The notes under the pieces are model-generated. The model saw only the letters and a list, made by a program, of their open reading frames with translations. It had not been told where the DNA came from and ran no database searches. Of a DNA stretch of 64,000 bases, positions 42,916 to 54,704 are shown piece after piece. A program made the translations under genes and the position numbers. Origin of the DNA: Candidatus Thiothrix anitrata (GTDB lineage Bacteria; Pseudomonadota; Gammaproteobacteria; Thiotrichales; Thiotrichaceae); NCBI RefSeq assembly GCF_017901155.1, contig NZ_CP072800.1:2197283-2261282 (forward strand), in the 5' to 3' direction. Position 1 is the first letter of the stretch, and each line of letters opens with the position of its first letter.

Positions 42916-43703
42916 TTAATCCGCAATGTCATTGCGGATAGCTTCACAATCCTGCCCTTTTGCCGCTTGGAATACACTACCGTCAGGTGGTAATCCTGCG
43001 CGTTGACCACAAAAATAAGCATGGCAAGCGTTTCCATATTCCGGGTCTGTTGGATCATTACCCCGTAGTGCGGTCAGGCTGACTGTTTGTTGATCGGCTG
43101 AGGTCTTGAAATCCAATTCACACTCTGGCGACTTACCATTACCAATATCCGGTAAGTAGGTTGACCAGTTAAACCCCTCTGCGGTACGGCGAGCAATCCC
43201 CTGAAGGTACAGCTATGCCCATTGCTGCCTTGAATGCCTAAGCTAAATGTCCGGTGCTCTTGGTCAAGTGGGCTGGTAACTAAGGCATCAGTGACTTGAC
43301 CGGATGTATCGTCACCATCCAAGCTGGCGGAATGTTGATATTGGTAAATGCCATCGCATGATTTACCTCGCGAGTTTAAACCGACAACAGCATTCTCCAG
43401 ATCTCGGATGCGGTCAGGGTACAGCTTGAGCAAGCAATCAGCATCACCATCCATGCATTCATAGTTGCGCTTTTCTATCCATTGTTGTTGCTGGCTTTTG
43501 TGTTCTGCTGCATTACTTTTATCCAGTGTCCGAAGCTGTTGGTAGGCATACGCCATGATTTCATCGTACTCACTCAAGGAATCATCTTGGCACAGCGTTT
43601 TCTCAATAGGAGTGGATGCTTTATCACAATCGAAGCTGGCTGCGTGAGCCATTGAAGTGTGTGCAATGACCAAGGTACTGCAAAATAAGGTTGCTAGTTT
43701 CAT
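42916..43703 (-). pseudogene. LprI-like lysozyme-inhibitor domain protein gene with one frameshift
   Basis: From 43703 a signal peptide (LFCSTLVIAHTSMAHA) leads into the LprI-type pattern (SFDCDKASTPIEKTLCQDDSLSEYDEIMAYAYQQL...QQQWIEKRNYEC). The frame then changes at the G4 run (complement of 43198-43201). The other frame continues IARRTAEGFNWSTYLPDIGNGK...ECELDFKTSADQQ to the stop at 42916. About 262 residues if repaired. Such proteins are periplasmic and some inhibit lysozyme. Confidence 0.78.
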
Positions 43704-43783
43704 TGTCGCCTTTTAAATTAATTTTTAAATAAGAAAAAGCCTGAGCCGATTTTAACGGTCGCGATACTGTTATCAGATATTGT

Positions 43784-43806
43784 CCTATTGCCCTCGTCAC
43801 AATAGG
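43784..43806. repeat. Short inverted repeat upstream of the LprI-like gene
   Basis: CCTATTG (43784-43790) and CAATAGG (43800-43806) are perfect 7-bp arms with a 9-nt spacer, about 80 bp upstream of the minus-strand LprI-like start. No T run follows on either strand, so an operator-like site is more likely than a terminator. The rest of 43704-43944 shows no gene. Confidence 0.3.
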
Positions 43807-43944
43807 AGCAGGAAGATTATAAACAATTTCTCAGAATGGATGCAACAATGAAAACATGCCAAATGATTAGACCTAATCTACACATTTTCTGCAAATCTCA
43901 GCGTTATGCTTACGGCATTTATAATAACGTTGAGGAGTTCACCG

Positions 43945-44112
43945 ATGATGACAATTTCACTGCCTACACGCCGGGCGCACCTGCCTGTTTTATTACGGTT
44001 ACATACGGTTAAGCCTGTTGGTTACGCGGCGATTCGCCCAGAGCAACGTGGTGTACGGTTACAACGCTGGCAAGGCCGCTTAGAACGCTTATTTTCAAAG
44101 CAAGAATATTGA
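43945..44112 (+). CDS. Small basic hypothetical protein
   Basis: 55 residues beginning MMTISLPTRRAHLPVLL, strongly basic, with no known domain. The ATG is preceded by GAGGAG at 43932-43937 (7-nt spacing) and a TATAAT at 43920-43925, the main reasons to believe it. It lies 69 bp upstream of leuS on the same strand. It could be a real small protein or a leader of leuS. Confidence 0.5.
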   Translation: MMTISLPTRRAHLPVLLRLHTVKPVGYAAIRPEQRGVRLQRWQGRLERLFSKQEY

Positions 44113-44169
44113 GAGGAATTGCGAGGTATTGTCCGCTATAATCGGCGACTTCTATAACCTGACAGTTGA

Positions 44170-46784
<2,615 letters not shown>

Positions 46785-46785
<1 letters not shown>

Positions 46786-47291
46786 TGAAACAAATTGCTT
46801 CATTTTGCGGAATACTGGTGTTGTTAGCAGGTTGCGGGGAACCGTTTCATCTGCGTGGCAACGCGCCGATGCCAAGCTTACAGCAGGGCGTGTATGTGCA
46901 GGGAATAAATGCCCCGGCTGAGTTCGATCAAGCCTTGCGCCAAGGTTTGGAACGTGCCGGAGCCAGCATTAAACAAGATCCTAAAGCGGCGCAACTGACG
47001 GTTACCGTTAATAGTTACGATGAAAAGCGCACGGTATCGGGGTATTCCTCAACCCGGCAGGTACGTGAATTTAATCATGCGTTGGATGTGAGTTTTCGGG
47101 TTAGTGGTGAAGGTGTAACCGACCCGACAGAAGCGCGTTCAGTACATGTGGAACGCACCCAGATCTACGATGGTACGAGAGTACTCGGCTCTTCCGAAGA
47201 AGAGGCAACGATCAAACAAGATTTACGCCGTGAGGCAGCACGGTTGGTATTGTTACGGGTGCGGGCGGCAATTTCTAGCAAGGGCAAGTAG
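46785..47291 (+). CDS. lptE: LPS assembly lipoprotein LptE
   Basis: 168 residues with a lipobox (ILVLLAGCGEPFHLRG), the conserved C-G-x-x-x-x-LRG start of LptE. It plugs the LptD outer-membrane translocon for LPS export. The remainder follows the family plan (DVSFRVSGEGV, ARLVLLRVRAAIS). The usual next gene, holA, is absent here; a very large CHAT gene follows after 54 bp. Confidence 0.93.
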
Positions 47292-47345
47292 CTTATTAGT
47301 GATTTCTGGCCTACATTCAGTAGATATAGATACTGCGAGGAAAGC

Positions 47346-50300
47346 ATGGAAGTCATTAAAATTACTGGAAAACTGACCGGAAATAATGCATCAATACCGG
47401 TTGTCGGAACACTTGCCGATCTCGTCGGCATCAGTTATCACCAAGAGGTGATGCTAGACACTCAGGAGCGCAGTTTCAGTAAGGGCAGTGAGGTCGAATT
47501 AAGCGGAGTCACTGCCGATACCTTACTCGAATTAGAATTCGGTAATGGTTACAAACGTTGGATTCGGGCGCGGGCATTAACCCCGCAAACACTTCAGGGC
47601 GCGAAGTTTTTGCGGGTGTTAGCCATCACCTTGCCTGAGGGAATGCCCACTGAAACACTGTTGCAAACCCTAGAACAAGATCAGGTAGCTGCACCGGGTT
47701 TGTGCAAGTGCTCGGACAGCAGTGTGTTAAGCCTGCAAGCCGTGGCGGGTGAGGCCGATTTAGACAGCAGTAAACCCACGTTGTTGTTTATCCATGATGC
47801 TTTTGCCAATACCCGTGCTAGTTTCGGAGCCTTGTGGGAATCCCGTGAAGGTTACAACGCGACGGTATGGTTAAAACGCCTGTTTGCCCCGTATGCGGAG
47901 CAAGTCTTTACTTTTGAACACCCTACCTTAAGCGTCACCCCGGTGCGCAATGCTTTGCAAGTGTTGCGTCAATTGCCTGCGAATGCCCGTTTACATCTGA
48001 TGACACACGGGCGGGGTGGTTTGATCGGGGAGTTGTTGTGCCAAGGCAGTTTGCAACGTCGTGAGGCAACGCCTGAAGCAGAATACACAGATACCCAAAC
48101 CATTTTTAGCGATAAAGAGTTGCGTGGTTTTGACGCTGCAACCTTGCGTAGTGATGCCGAAGATTTGCGTGAAATCGCCCGTTTGTTGAGTGAAAAGAAC
48201 ATTCGGGTGGAACGTTTTGTGCGGGTGGCTTGCCCGGCGCGTGGCACGGCTTTAATCACCGATGCCTTAGAAAATACCCTGTCGGTACTGTTTAATGCCT
48301 TGGATGTCACGCGCATCAAACGCTTACAGGATATGGCGCAATCTGTGCGCCTCGCGTTGTTGTGTGTGTTGCAACAGCGTCAGGGGGTGGAAGCTCTCCC
48401 CGGTTTAGCTGCACTGATGCCCACCGCGCCCTTGATCCGTTTGTTGAACCGTCCGGGGGTGCGGGTGCGGGATTCTGCCCTAGTGGTGATTGCGGGCAAT
48501 GCCAAAATTTCTAATGTGTTGGGGCAGTTAAAACCTTGGATAGCTACCCATTTTGCAGGCGAACCCAATGATTTTGTGGTGAACACCCTCAGTATGTATG
48601 GCGGCTTGGAACGCACTTTGGGTAAGTACGTTTATTCTGATCAGCGCGATAGCAGCAGCCATTTCGGCTATTTCCGGGATACCCATGTGTTGGAGCGGGT
48701 GTTGAATGGCCTGACCCACCCGGAACAAGATGTGCTGTTACAATATTTACCTGTACAAGTGCTGGCCCCCGCGCTGGAGCGTTCGGCGCGATCTGCGGTT
48801 GACAATGCTAACGTAGTGTATTTTGTGCCCGGCTTCATGGGTTCAAGTTTGCAGGTAAACGAGCGTCCAGTGTGGTTGGATATGGGGGAATTGAGCTGGG
48901 GTGAGTTTACCAGTTTGAAGATTACCCAAGCGGGGGTGCAAGCGGGTGAGGTGTTAAACGTTTATCGTCCGCTATTGAATGCCTTGTCAGGTGCGTATCG
49001 GGTGGAAACCTTTGCTTATGATTGGCGACGTTCGGTGTTGGATGCGGCGCGTGATTTTGGGGGAAAGCTCGAACAAGCACTGGAAGCGGCGCAACTAGCT
49101 CAGCGTAAACTCAGCTTGCGGTTATTGGCGCATTCGACCGGTGGCATGGTGTTAATGGCACTCATGAGTGAATTGCCGGGTTTGTGGAAGCGTTTGCAGG
49201 AAGAAGCCGATTGCCGTTGTGTGTTGCTGGGTACGCCGTTGCAGGGCAGTTTTGCCGCCGTGCAAATGGTGCTGGGCAAACACCGCTTAATCCGCCTGCT
49301 GGATTTGTTGGACGGTAAGGCTCTTGATGAGAAAGCGTTTGCTGCCCAGTTTGCCGCTTGGCCGGGTTTGTTGGAGCAGTTGCCGGAAGCGTATTTGCAG
49401 GAAGCACCTTGGCAGGCGTTGTTAGGCAATGATTTTGCAACATGGGCGGCGCGGCGTTTACTGCCGGATGCCCTGCAGGTGCGGGCGCAGTTACGGGCGG
49501 TAACGCTGGATACTCAGCGGGTGGTGTACGTGCATGGTAGCGCACCGTTGACCCCTTCCGGTGTGGTGATGGATGACGCAGTGCCGCGTTTTAAAGCAAG
49601 CGTTGAGGGAGATGGTGTTACGCTGTATTCCAGTGTCAATTGGCGTGGGCAGCAATGGTTTATGCCGGTGGAGCATGGTTGTCTGGCAACACAGCCGGAA
49701 TATTTTTCAGCATTATTGGATTTATTAGGCGAAGGCAAAACGCATCAGTTGGATCAGATTCCACCACCAACTACGGCTAGGGGTGAGCAGTGGTTGCCAA
49801 CGATTGAAGCGGAATTATTCCCGGATGAGGCGGAGTTGCAGGCCGCAGCCTTGGGTTATCACACGATCATGACCCAAGAAGAAGTGCGTCCACAGATTGA
49901 AGTGCGGGTGATGCACGGCGATTTGGAATATGTAGCACACCCGATTGTGGTTGGGCATTACGACGGCGATAGTATTGTCAGCACCGAGCGCGTTCTTGAT
50001 AAATGTTTAGGGGGGCGGCTAAGCGAACTTATGCGTTTAGGGCAATACCCCGGCCCGCTCAAAACATCCGAAGTGGTGCTTAATCCCGGTAAGCGTCCCG
50101 GCGGTGCGGTGGTGGTCGGTTTGGGTGATGTGGGTAAATTGACCCCCAGCCATTTGACCGCGAGTATTGCTGATGCTTTAGTGTATTACGCATTAATGGT
50201 ACGCAGCCATTTAGGGAATGTGGTGACTAATAATGTCACCGAAATTACCCCAGTGCATGTCACTAGCCTGTTGATTGGTACGGTAGCGGGTGGTGTGAGT

Positions 50301-52610
50301 TTGGCGGATTCCATTGCAGCCACGTTGCGTGCAGTCGGACGCGCTAATCTGGTGCTCGAAAAAACGGAGCAAAATGCCAGAGTGCGTCTGGCTAGTTTGG
50401 ATTTTCTGGAGTTGTACGAAGACCGGGCGGTAGAAGCAGCCCGCTTGATACGTTGCATGACGACTTACCCTGAATTCAGGCGCGATTTTAAGGCGGGCAC
50501 TTTAATGGGGGTGTTGCCGGGAAACCGGCGGCGTGTCATGTACCGTGATAGCGGTAGTTGGTGGCGGCGTTTACAGATTGAAGCTTATGAGGAAGGCTTA
50601 AAATATACCGCATTGACCGATCGTGCGCGTGCCGAAATGCGTTTGCAGGCTACCCAGCGCAAATTTGTGGATCAGTTTATCAATAAGGCTGTTGCCACCA
50701 GCAAGGCTGATCCCGAATTGAGTAAGACGCTGTTTGAATTGTTATTACCCACGGAAATTAAAGAACAAGCACCTCAGGGTGATAATTTGGTGCTGGTATT
50801 GGATGAAGAGACTTCGGCTTATCCGTGGGAGTTATTGCATGACCGACGTAGCCCAGAATCTCAGCCAATGTCGGTGCGCTCAGGTATGTTGCGGCAATTG
50901 GTGGTAGAGCATCCGCGTCGGGTGCGTAATACCAATAAAGACATGGCATTGGTGATTGGTGATCCGCCTGTAGATGCCGGTTTTGCGCAATTGGATGCGG
51001 CCTACCAAGAAGCCAAAAATATTACGCAGCTACTGGGTAAGTGGGATTTTCAGGTTGTCAGTAAAATCCGTAAGCCTTCGATTGAAATCATTACTGCCTT
51101 GCTGGCGGAAGATTACCGGATTGTGCATTTAGCAGGTCACGGGGTGTACCAATACGAATCACCGAGTGAACCGGGGAAACGGGTTACCGGTATGGTTTTG
51201 GGTGACGGCGCGTTTTTGACGGCGGCAGAAATTGAGCAAATGGGTTGTGTGCCGGACTTTGTGTTTATCAATTGCTGTCACTTGGCGAAGATGGATTTTT
51301 CAACTCAAGCGGTGCGCGATGCGATAACGCAAGACCGCAGCAAATTGGCAGCGAGTTTTGCACAACAATTGATTGAGTTGGGGGTAAAAGCGGTCGTTGC
51401 GGCAGGTTGGGCGATTCATGACGGTGCTGCACAAGTGTTTTCAGAAACTTGCTACAACCATTTGTTACGTGGGGAAACTTTTGGTACGGCGATTGTGGAA
51501 GCGCGGCGTGAAGCTTGGCGGTTGCATTCCAACACCAATACTTGGGGGGCGTACCAGTGTTATGGCGACCCTGAATACCGGTTGCGCCCATTGATCCATC
51601 GTGACGGACATAGTGCTCAGCAAACCGATCAATGGCAGTTTGTGGCAGAAGTTGAGGCCATTGCGGAATTGCAGAATTTGAGCAATGCGGCGGATACCTC
51701 CAATACCGATGAATATCCGCTGTTACAAGAACGGCTAGCACTGCTGCATAAAGCGATTCCCGCCGAGTGGCTGTCGCACTCGTTGGTGTTGTACGCGCTG
51801 GGGCGGGCTTACGGCAAGCTAGATAAGTACATGGAGGCACTGGAAGCTTACCGAGTTGCGATTGAATCCCCGGATTCCGATTATCCGCTGCGTTTGTTGG
51901 AGGATAAGGTAAACCTGCAAACGTCATTCGCGTTGGCGTGTGCATTGCACCCGCAAACCGTATTGCCCCCTGATTGGTTGGGGGATACACAAACCTGTGA
52001 ACAATTGATTACGCACTTGCTGCAAGACAGTAAATTGTCGTTAACGCATTTGGAAAAGCTTGGTTCAAGCCTTGAACGCATGGAGGAAGAGGGTAAATAC
52101 TACAAGCGTTTAGCGATGATTGTGACTGACGACAAGCGCACCCATGCCTTGCGAGACATGGAGGCGGCTTATAAGCGTGCGCACGAATTCGCATTGGAAA
52201 AAACCGGGCAAGTGGCTGTTTACCCATTAATCAACTGGTTAACCGCACGTATGGTGCGCTGGCGGCGTGAAAATATTAAGCAGCTAGACCGCGTTGAAAT
52301 GAAGGAATGGCTCGATAAAGCACAGGAACAAGCGGAGAAAGCGGAACGACGTTCGCCGAATTTCCTCACTGGGATTACCTTGGCAGAGTGTGCTTTGCTG
52401 CAATATTTGTTGAGTGCGCGGTTGGAAGAAACCGTGCAACTCGAACGTATTGGCAGCTTTTATGCCGAGGCGATTGCCCGTGGGACGGCTCCGCGCAAGA
52501 GCCGTTACGTGTCGGAGCATTTAACCTTTGTGCGCTTAATGCTGGAAGGGTATTTGGTGGAAAATGTGGTAGTAAGTTTGCACCAAATGGAGGGGCGGTT
52601 AGCGGTTTAG
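47346..52610 (+). CDS. Giant multidomain protein: two alpha/beta-hydrolase modules, M17-N-like module, CHAT protease, helical repeats
   Basis: 1754 residues, no signal peptide, AGGAAAG upstream of the ATG. A beta-rich N-terminus (1-80) is followed by a hydrolase-like module (about 142-300) whose nucleophile elbow reads THGRGG, with Gly222 where Ser is expected, so it looks inactive. A second LCAT/PGAP1-like hydrolase (about 488-790) keeps a full triad: Ser597 in AHSTGG, Asp756 in EGDGVTLYS and His777 in VEHGC. A segment at about 850-1010 (VVGHYDGD, LGQYPGP, GGAVVVGLGDVG) resembles the N-terminal domain of leucyl aminopeptidases. The CHAT caspase-like protease (about 1140-1410) shows YPWELLHD, His1265 in HLAGHG and Cys1311 in FINCCHLA. 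The tail (about 1440-1720) looks TPR-like. Function unknown. A lipase-type effector controlled by a caspase-like protease is an inference. Confidence 0.88.
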   Translation: MEVIKITGKLTGNNASIPVVGTLADLVGISYHQEVMLDTQERSFSKGSEVELSGVTADTLLELEFGNGYKRWIRARALTPQTLQGAKFLRVLAITLPEGMPTETLLQTLEQDQVAAPGLCKCSDSSVLSLQAVAGEADLDSSKPTLLFIHDAFANTRASFGALWESREGYNATVWLKRLFAPYAEQVFTFEHPTLSVTPVRNALQVLRQLPANARLHLMTHGRGGLIGELLCQGSLQRREATPEAEYTDTQTIFSDKELRGFDAATLRSDAEDLREIARLLSEKNIRVERFVRVACPARGTALITDALENTLSVLFNALDVTRIKRLQDMAQSVRLALLCVLQQRQGVEALPGLAALMPTAPLIRLLNRPGVRVRDSALVVIAGNAKISNVLGQLKPWIATHFAGEPNDFVVNTLSMYGGLERTLGKYVYSDQRDSSSHFGYFRDTHVLERVLNGLTHPEQDVLLQYLPVQVLAPALERSARSAVDNANVVYFVPGFMGSSLQVNERPVWLDMGELSWGEFTSLKITQAGVQAGEVLNVYRPLLNALSGAYRVETFAYDWRRSVLDAARDFGGKLEQALEAAQLAQRKLSLRLLAHSTGGMVLMALMSELPGLWKRLQEEADCRCVLLGTPLQGSFAAVQMVLGKHRLIRLLDLLDGKALDEKAFAAQFAAWPGLLEQLPEAYLQEAPWQALLGNDFATWAARRLLPDALQVRAQLRAVTLDTQRVVYVHGSAPLTPSGVVMDDAVPRFKASVEGDGVTLYSSVNWRGQQWFMPVEHGCLATQPEYFSALLDLLGEGKTHQLDQIPPPTTARGEQWLPTIEAELFPDEAELQAAALGYHTIMTQEEVRPQIEVRVMHGDLEYVAHPIVVGHYDGDSIVSTERVLDKCLGGRLSELMRLGQYPGPLKTSEVVLNPGKRPGGAVVVGLGDVGKLTPSHLTASIADALVYYALMVRSHLGNVVTNNVTEITPVHVTSLLIGTVAGGVSLADSIAATLRAVGRANLVLEKTEQNARVRLASLDFLELYEDRAVEAARLIRCMTTYPEFRRDFKAGTLMGVLPGNRRRVMYRDSGSWWRRLQIEAYEEGLKYTALTDRARAEMRLQATQRKFVDQFINKAVATSKADPELSKTLFELLLPTEIKEQAPQGDNLVLVLDEETSAYPWELLHDRRSPESQPMSVRSGMLRQLVVEHPRRVRNTNKDMALVIGDPPVDAGFAQLDAAYQEAKNITQLLGKWDFQVVSKIRKPSIEIITALLAEDYRIVHLAGHGVYQYESPSEPGKRVTGMVLGDGAFLTAAEIEQMGCVPDFVFINCCHLAKMDFSTQAVRDAITQDRSKLAASFAQQLIELGVKAVVAAGWAIHDGAAQVFSETCYNHLLRGETFGTAIVEARREAWRLHSNTNTWGAYQCYGDPEYRLRPLIHRDGHSAQQTDQWQFVAEVEAIAELQNLSNAADTSNTDEYPLLQERLALLHKAIPAEWLSHSLVLYALGRAYGKLDKYMEALEAYRVAIESPDSDYPLRLLEDKVNLQTSFALACALHPQTVLPPDWLGDTQTCEQLITHLLQDSKLSLTHLEKLGSSLERMEEEGKYYKRLAMIVTDDKRTHALRDMEAAYKRAHEFALEKTGQVAVYPLINWLTARMVRWRRENIKQLDRVEMKEWLDKAQEQAEKAERRSPNFLTGITLAECALLQYLLSARLEETVQLERIGSFYAEAIARGTAPRKSRYVSEHLTFVRLMLEGYLVENVVVSLHQMEGRLAV

Positions 52611-53614
52611 CCGCCGGTAGCACTCATGTGACGGAAAATGACGGGCTGGCCTTGCAAGTTAAACTCATGGCCTTGCGGTTTGAGAGCCATTGACTCTAGC
52701 AAAGCCGCCCGTACTGCTGCGTCATCGCTTGGGTTTTCCCGCAACACACGGCGTAAATCCATTGAGTGTTCCTGCCCTAAACACAACAGCAAGCGGCCTT
52801 CAGCGGTGACGCGCACCCGGTTGCAGGTGTCGCAGAAATTGTGGCTGTGTGGGGAAATAAACCCCACGCGCTGCGCATTGTCCTCACGCCGGAAATAGCG
52901 TGCAGGCCCGCCGGTATTATCGGCTATTTCGTGCAAAGGGAATTGCTGGCGTAAATCACGCAAGATTTCATCGCTGGAATAATACGCTTCCGCACGGTCG
53001 TGATCGCCGATAATTCCCATCGGCATTTCTTCGATAAAGGTAATGTCCATGCCGCATTGATGGGCAAACGTGACCAAATCCAACACTTCGTCGTGATTAC
53101 GGTGCTTTAAAATCACAGCATTGAGTTTTACCCGCTGAAAGCCCGCCGCTAACGCTGCATCAATCCCGGCGAAGACTTTGTTAATGTCGCCCAAACGTGT
53201 CAGGGTGTTGAAACGTTGCGGATCAAGTGTATCAAGGCTGATATTGATACGGGTCACACCCGCCGCTTTTAAATCGTCGGCATATCGCGCTAATTGCGTA
53301 CCGTTGGTGGTTAAGGTCAGATCGTGTAAGCCTTCGAGTTGCCCCAAATCATTGAACAGCTTGAGAATATTGCGGCGTACCAGCGGCTCACCGCCGGTAA
53401 TACGGATTTTGTGAACGCCAAGCTCCACAAAGGCTTTACCTAGTCGTGCCGTTTCTTCCAGCGTTAGCAATTGCTCACGCGGCACAAACGTCATGTCTTC
53501 CGACATGCAATACACGCAGCGTAAATCGCAACGGTCTGTCACCGATAAGCGCACGTAAGTCACTTGCCGCCCGAAACGGTCAACCAACGTTGTGGGGTTA
53601 GCACTCGTATCCAT
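52607..53614 (-). CDS. moaA: GTP 3',8-cyclase MoaA (molybdenum cofactor biosynthesis)
   Basis: Radical SAM enzyme that starts molybdopterin synthesis from GTP. About 335 residues with the N-terminal cluster CDLRCVYC, the C-terminal cluster FCDTCNRVRVT...LLLC and the functionally important GG C-terminus. ATG 53614 is used here. A GTG at 53620 sits better behind AGGAG and is a fair alternative. The stop overlaps the convergent CHAT stop. A 49-bp repeat begins 17 bp upstream of the start and recurs upstream of mobA about 7 kb away. Confidence 0.97.
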   Translation of the reverse strand: MDTSANPTTLVDRFGRQVTYVRLSVTDRCDLRCVYCMSEDMTFVPREQLLTLEETARLGKAFVELGVHKIRITGGEPLVRRNILKLFNDLGQLEGLHDLTLTTNGTQLARYADDLKAAGVTRINISLDTLDPQRFNTLTRLGDINKVFAGIDAALAAGFQRVKLNAVILKHRNHDEVLDLVTFAHQCGMDITFIEEMPMGIIGDHDRAEAYYSSDEILRDLRQQFPLHEIADNTGGPARYFRREDNAQRVGFISPHSHNFCDTCNRVRVTAEGRLLLCLGQEHSMDLRRVLRENPSDDAAVRAALLESMALKPQGHEFNLQGQPVIFRHMSATGG

Positions 53615-53630
53615 TACCACTTTATCTCCT

Positions 53631-53679
53631 GCAACGCATCCCAAATGACCACTTTACACAGCCCGCCTTGGAAAGGAAA
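53631..53679. repeat. 49-bp direct repeat, left copy (moaA side)
   Basis: This 49-bp block (gcaacgcatcccaaatgacc... to ...ggaaaggaaa) is identical to 60545-60593 in the same orientation. Beyond its right edge a further stretch of about 20 bp aligns loosely with the mobA leader (11 of 17 positions by eye). It forms the moaA upstream region. Confidence 0.95.
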
Positions 53680-53714
53680 TTAGTCTCTTGTTGGAAACAG
53701 GAATAGTGATCCAG

Positions 53715-54455
53715 TTAACGCAACTCTTCCAGAATCACCCGCTGCGTATCCAGCATGGAATCGGCAATGAAATCCAAAAAGGGTTCGATGTCATCCCTAT
53801 CTGCTGCTGCGAGAGCTTGCAGGTAAATCCGCCGTTTGGTGGTGCGCACAATCACGGGGGTATAGCCTTGTATCAGCAGGATCAGGTTCATCAATATTCG
53901 CGCTCCACGCCCGTTGCCGTCGTCCAAGGGGTGAATCCGCACCATATTGTAATGGGCAATCCCCGCCACTGTGACCGCGTGAAGCTGGTTCAGATTTGCG
54001 TTCACCCAGTCGCATAATTGCTGCATTTCCAGCGGGACTTGTAACGGTTCGATGTAATGGTGGATTGACCCGTCCTGTTGTAACACGCCAGCCAGCAATA
54101 AGGCATTGAGTTCCTTGATCAGTCCTTCGCTGATGGCGCGTTTTTGCGCTACCACATCAAATAGCAGGTCGATGGCTTCGGCATGGTTGCGGGCATCGAG
54201 AAAGTCCTTGAACGGTTTGCCCTCTACCGTCAGCCCTTCCTGCAAAAAGAAGATGGTTTCGCCTAGCGTCAGGGTGCTGCCTTCGATGGCGTTGCTGTCA
54301 TACGTCCATTCGGCACGGAGCTTTTGCTGGATGGGTTGCCAACGATCAGGTTGTTGCGCACGCAAACGCTGGATGTCGGCTTGTGCGGCATCAATGGTTG
54401 CCAGTTTGCTGGTCAACTGGAAGGAGGTTTGGAACTGGTAGGTAGGGTTTTGCAT
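53715..54455 (-). CDS. Fic domain protein
   Basis: 246 residues. The Fic core motif is complete: IHPLDDGNGRGARI carries the catalytic His and the phosphate-binding GNGR..R. An N-terminal segment with NAIEGSTLTLGET matches the inhibitory-helix/DUF4172-like region seen in autoinhibited Fic proteins ([S/T]xxxE[G/N]: SNAIEG). It should AMPylate (or otherwise modify) protein targets. ATG 54455 follows the RHH gene stop after 4 bp, making it the third gene of a PIN-RHH-Fic operon. Confidence 0.9.
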   Translation of the reverse strand: MQNPTYQFQTSFQLTSKLATIDAAQADIQRLRAQQPDRWQPIQQKLRAEWTYDSNAIEGSTLTLGETIFFLQEGLTVEGKPFKDFLDARNHAEAIDLLFDVVAQKRAISEGLIKELNALLLAGVLQQDGSIHHYIEPLQVPLEMQQLCDWVNANLNQLHAVTVAGIAHYNMVRIHPLDDGNGRGARILMNLILLIQGYTPVIVRTTKRRIYLQALAAADRDDIEPFLDFIADSMLDTQRVILEELR

Positions 54456-54459
54456 ATGT

Positions 54460-54702
54460 CTAGTTGAGAATTTCGTCACCGGGCATAGGGGTAACATCCG
54501 CCACACGGTCGAGAATGCGTTTGAACGCACTCAAGTCTGCCCGTGCTGCTCGCTGGAAAATCAGGTTTTCGGCTTCCAGCACTGCCAGCTTTTCGGCAAT
54601 GGCGGTGATGAACAGTTGGTTCATGGAAACGCTGTCACGTTTGGCGGTTTTACGCGCTTGTTTCAACAGGGAGTCTGGCAGGCGCAGTGCGTATTGGCTC
54701 AT
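54460..54702 (-). CDS. Ribbon-helix-helix type small protein (antitoxin-like)
   Basis: 80 residues. SQYALRLPDSLLKQARKTAKRDSVSMNQLFITAIAEKLAVLE is the ribbon-helix-helix/HicB-C-terminal-like pattern used by many antitoxins and toxin-operon repressors. The tail (about 50-80) is unrecognised. It lies 2 bp after the PIN gene and 4 bp before Fic, so it could neutralise or repress either. Confidence 0.8.
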   Translation of the reverse strand: MSQYALRLPDSLLKQARKTAKRDSVSMNQLFITAIAEKLAVLEAENLIFQRAARADLSAFKRILDRVADVTPMPGDEILN

Positions 54703-54704
54703 GG

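Noticed and set aside
51268-51990. 240-codon antisense frame inside the giant CHAT gene
   Set aside because: Proline/threonine-rich composition typical of a shadow frame; the opposite strand has clear CHAT and helical-repeat content.
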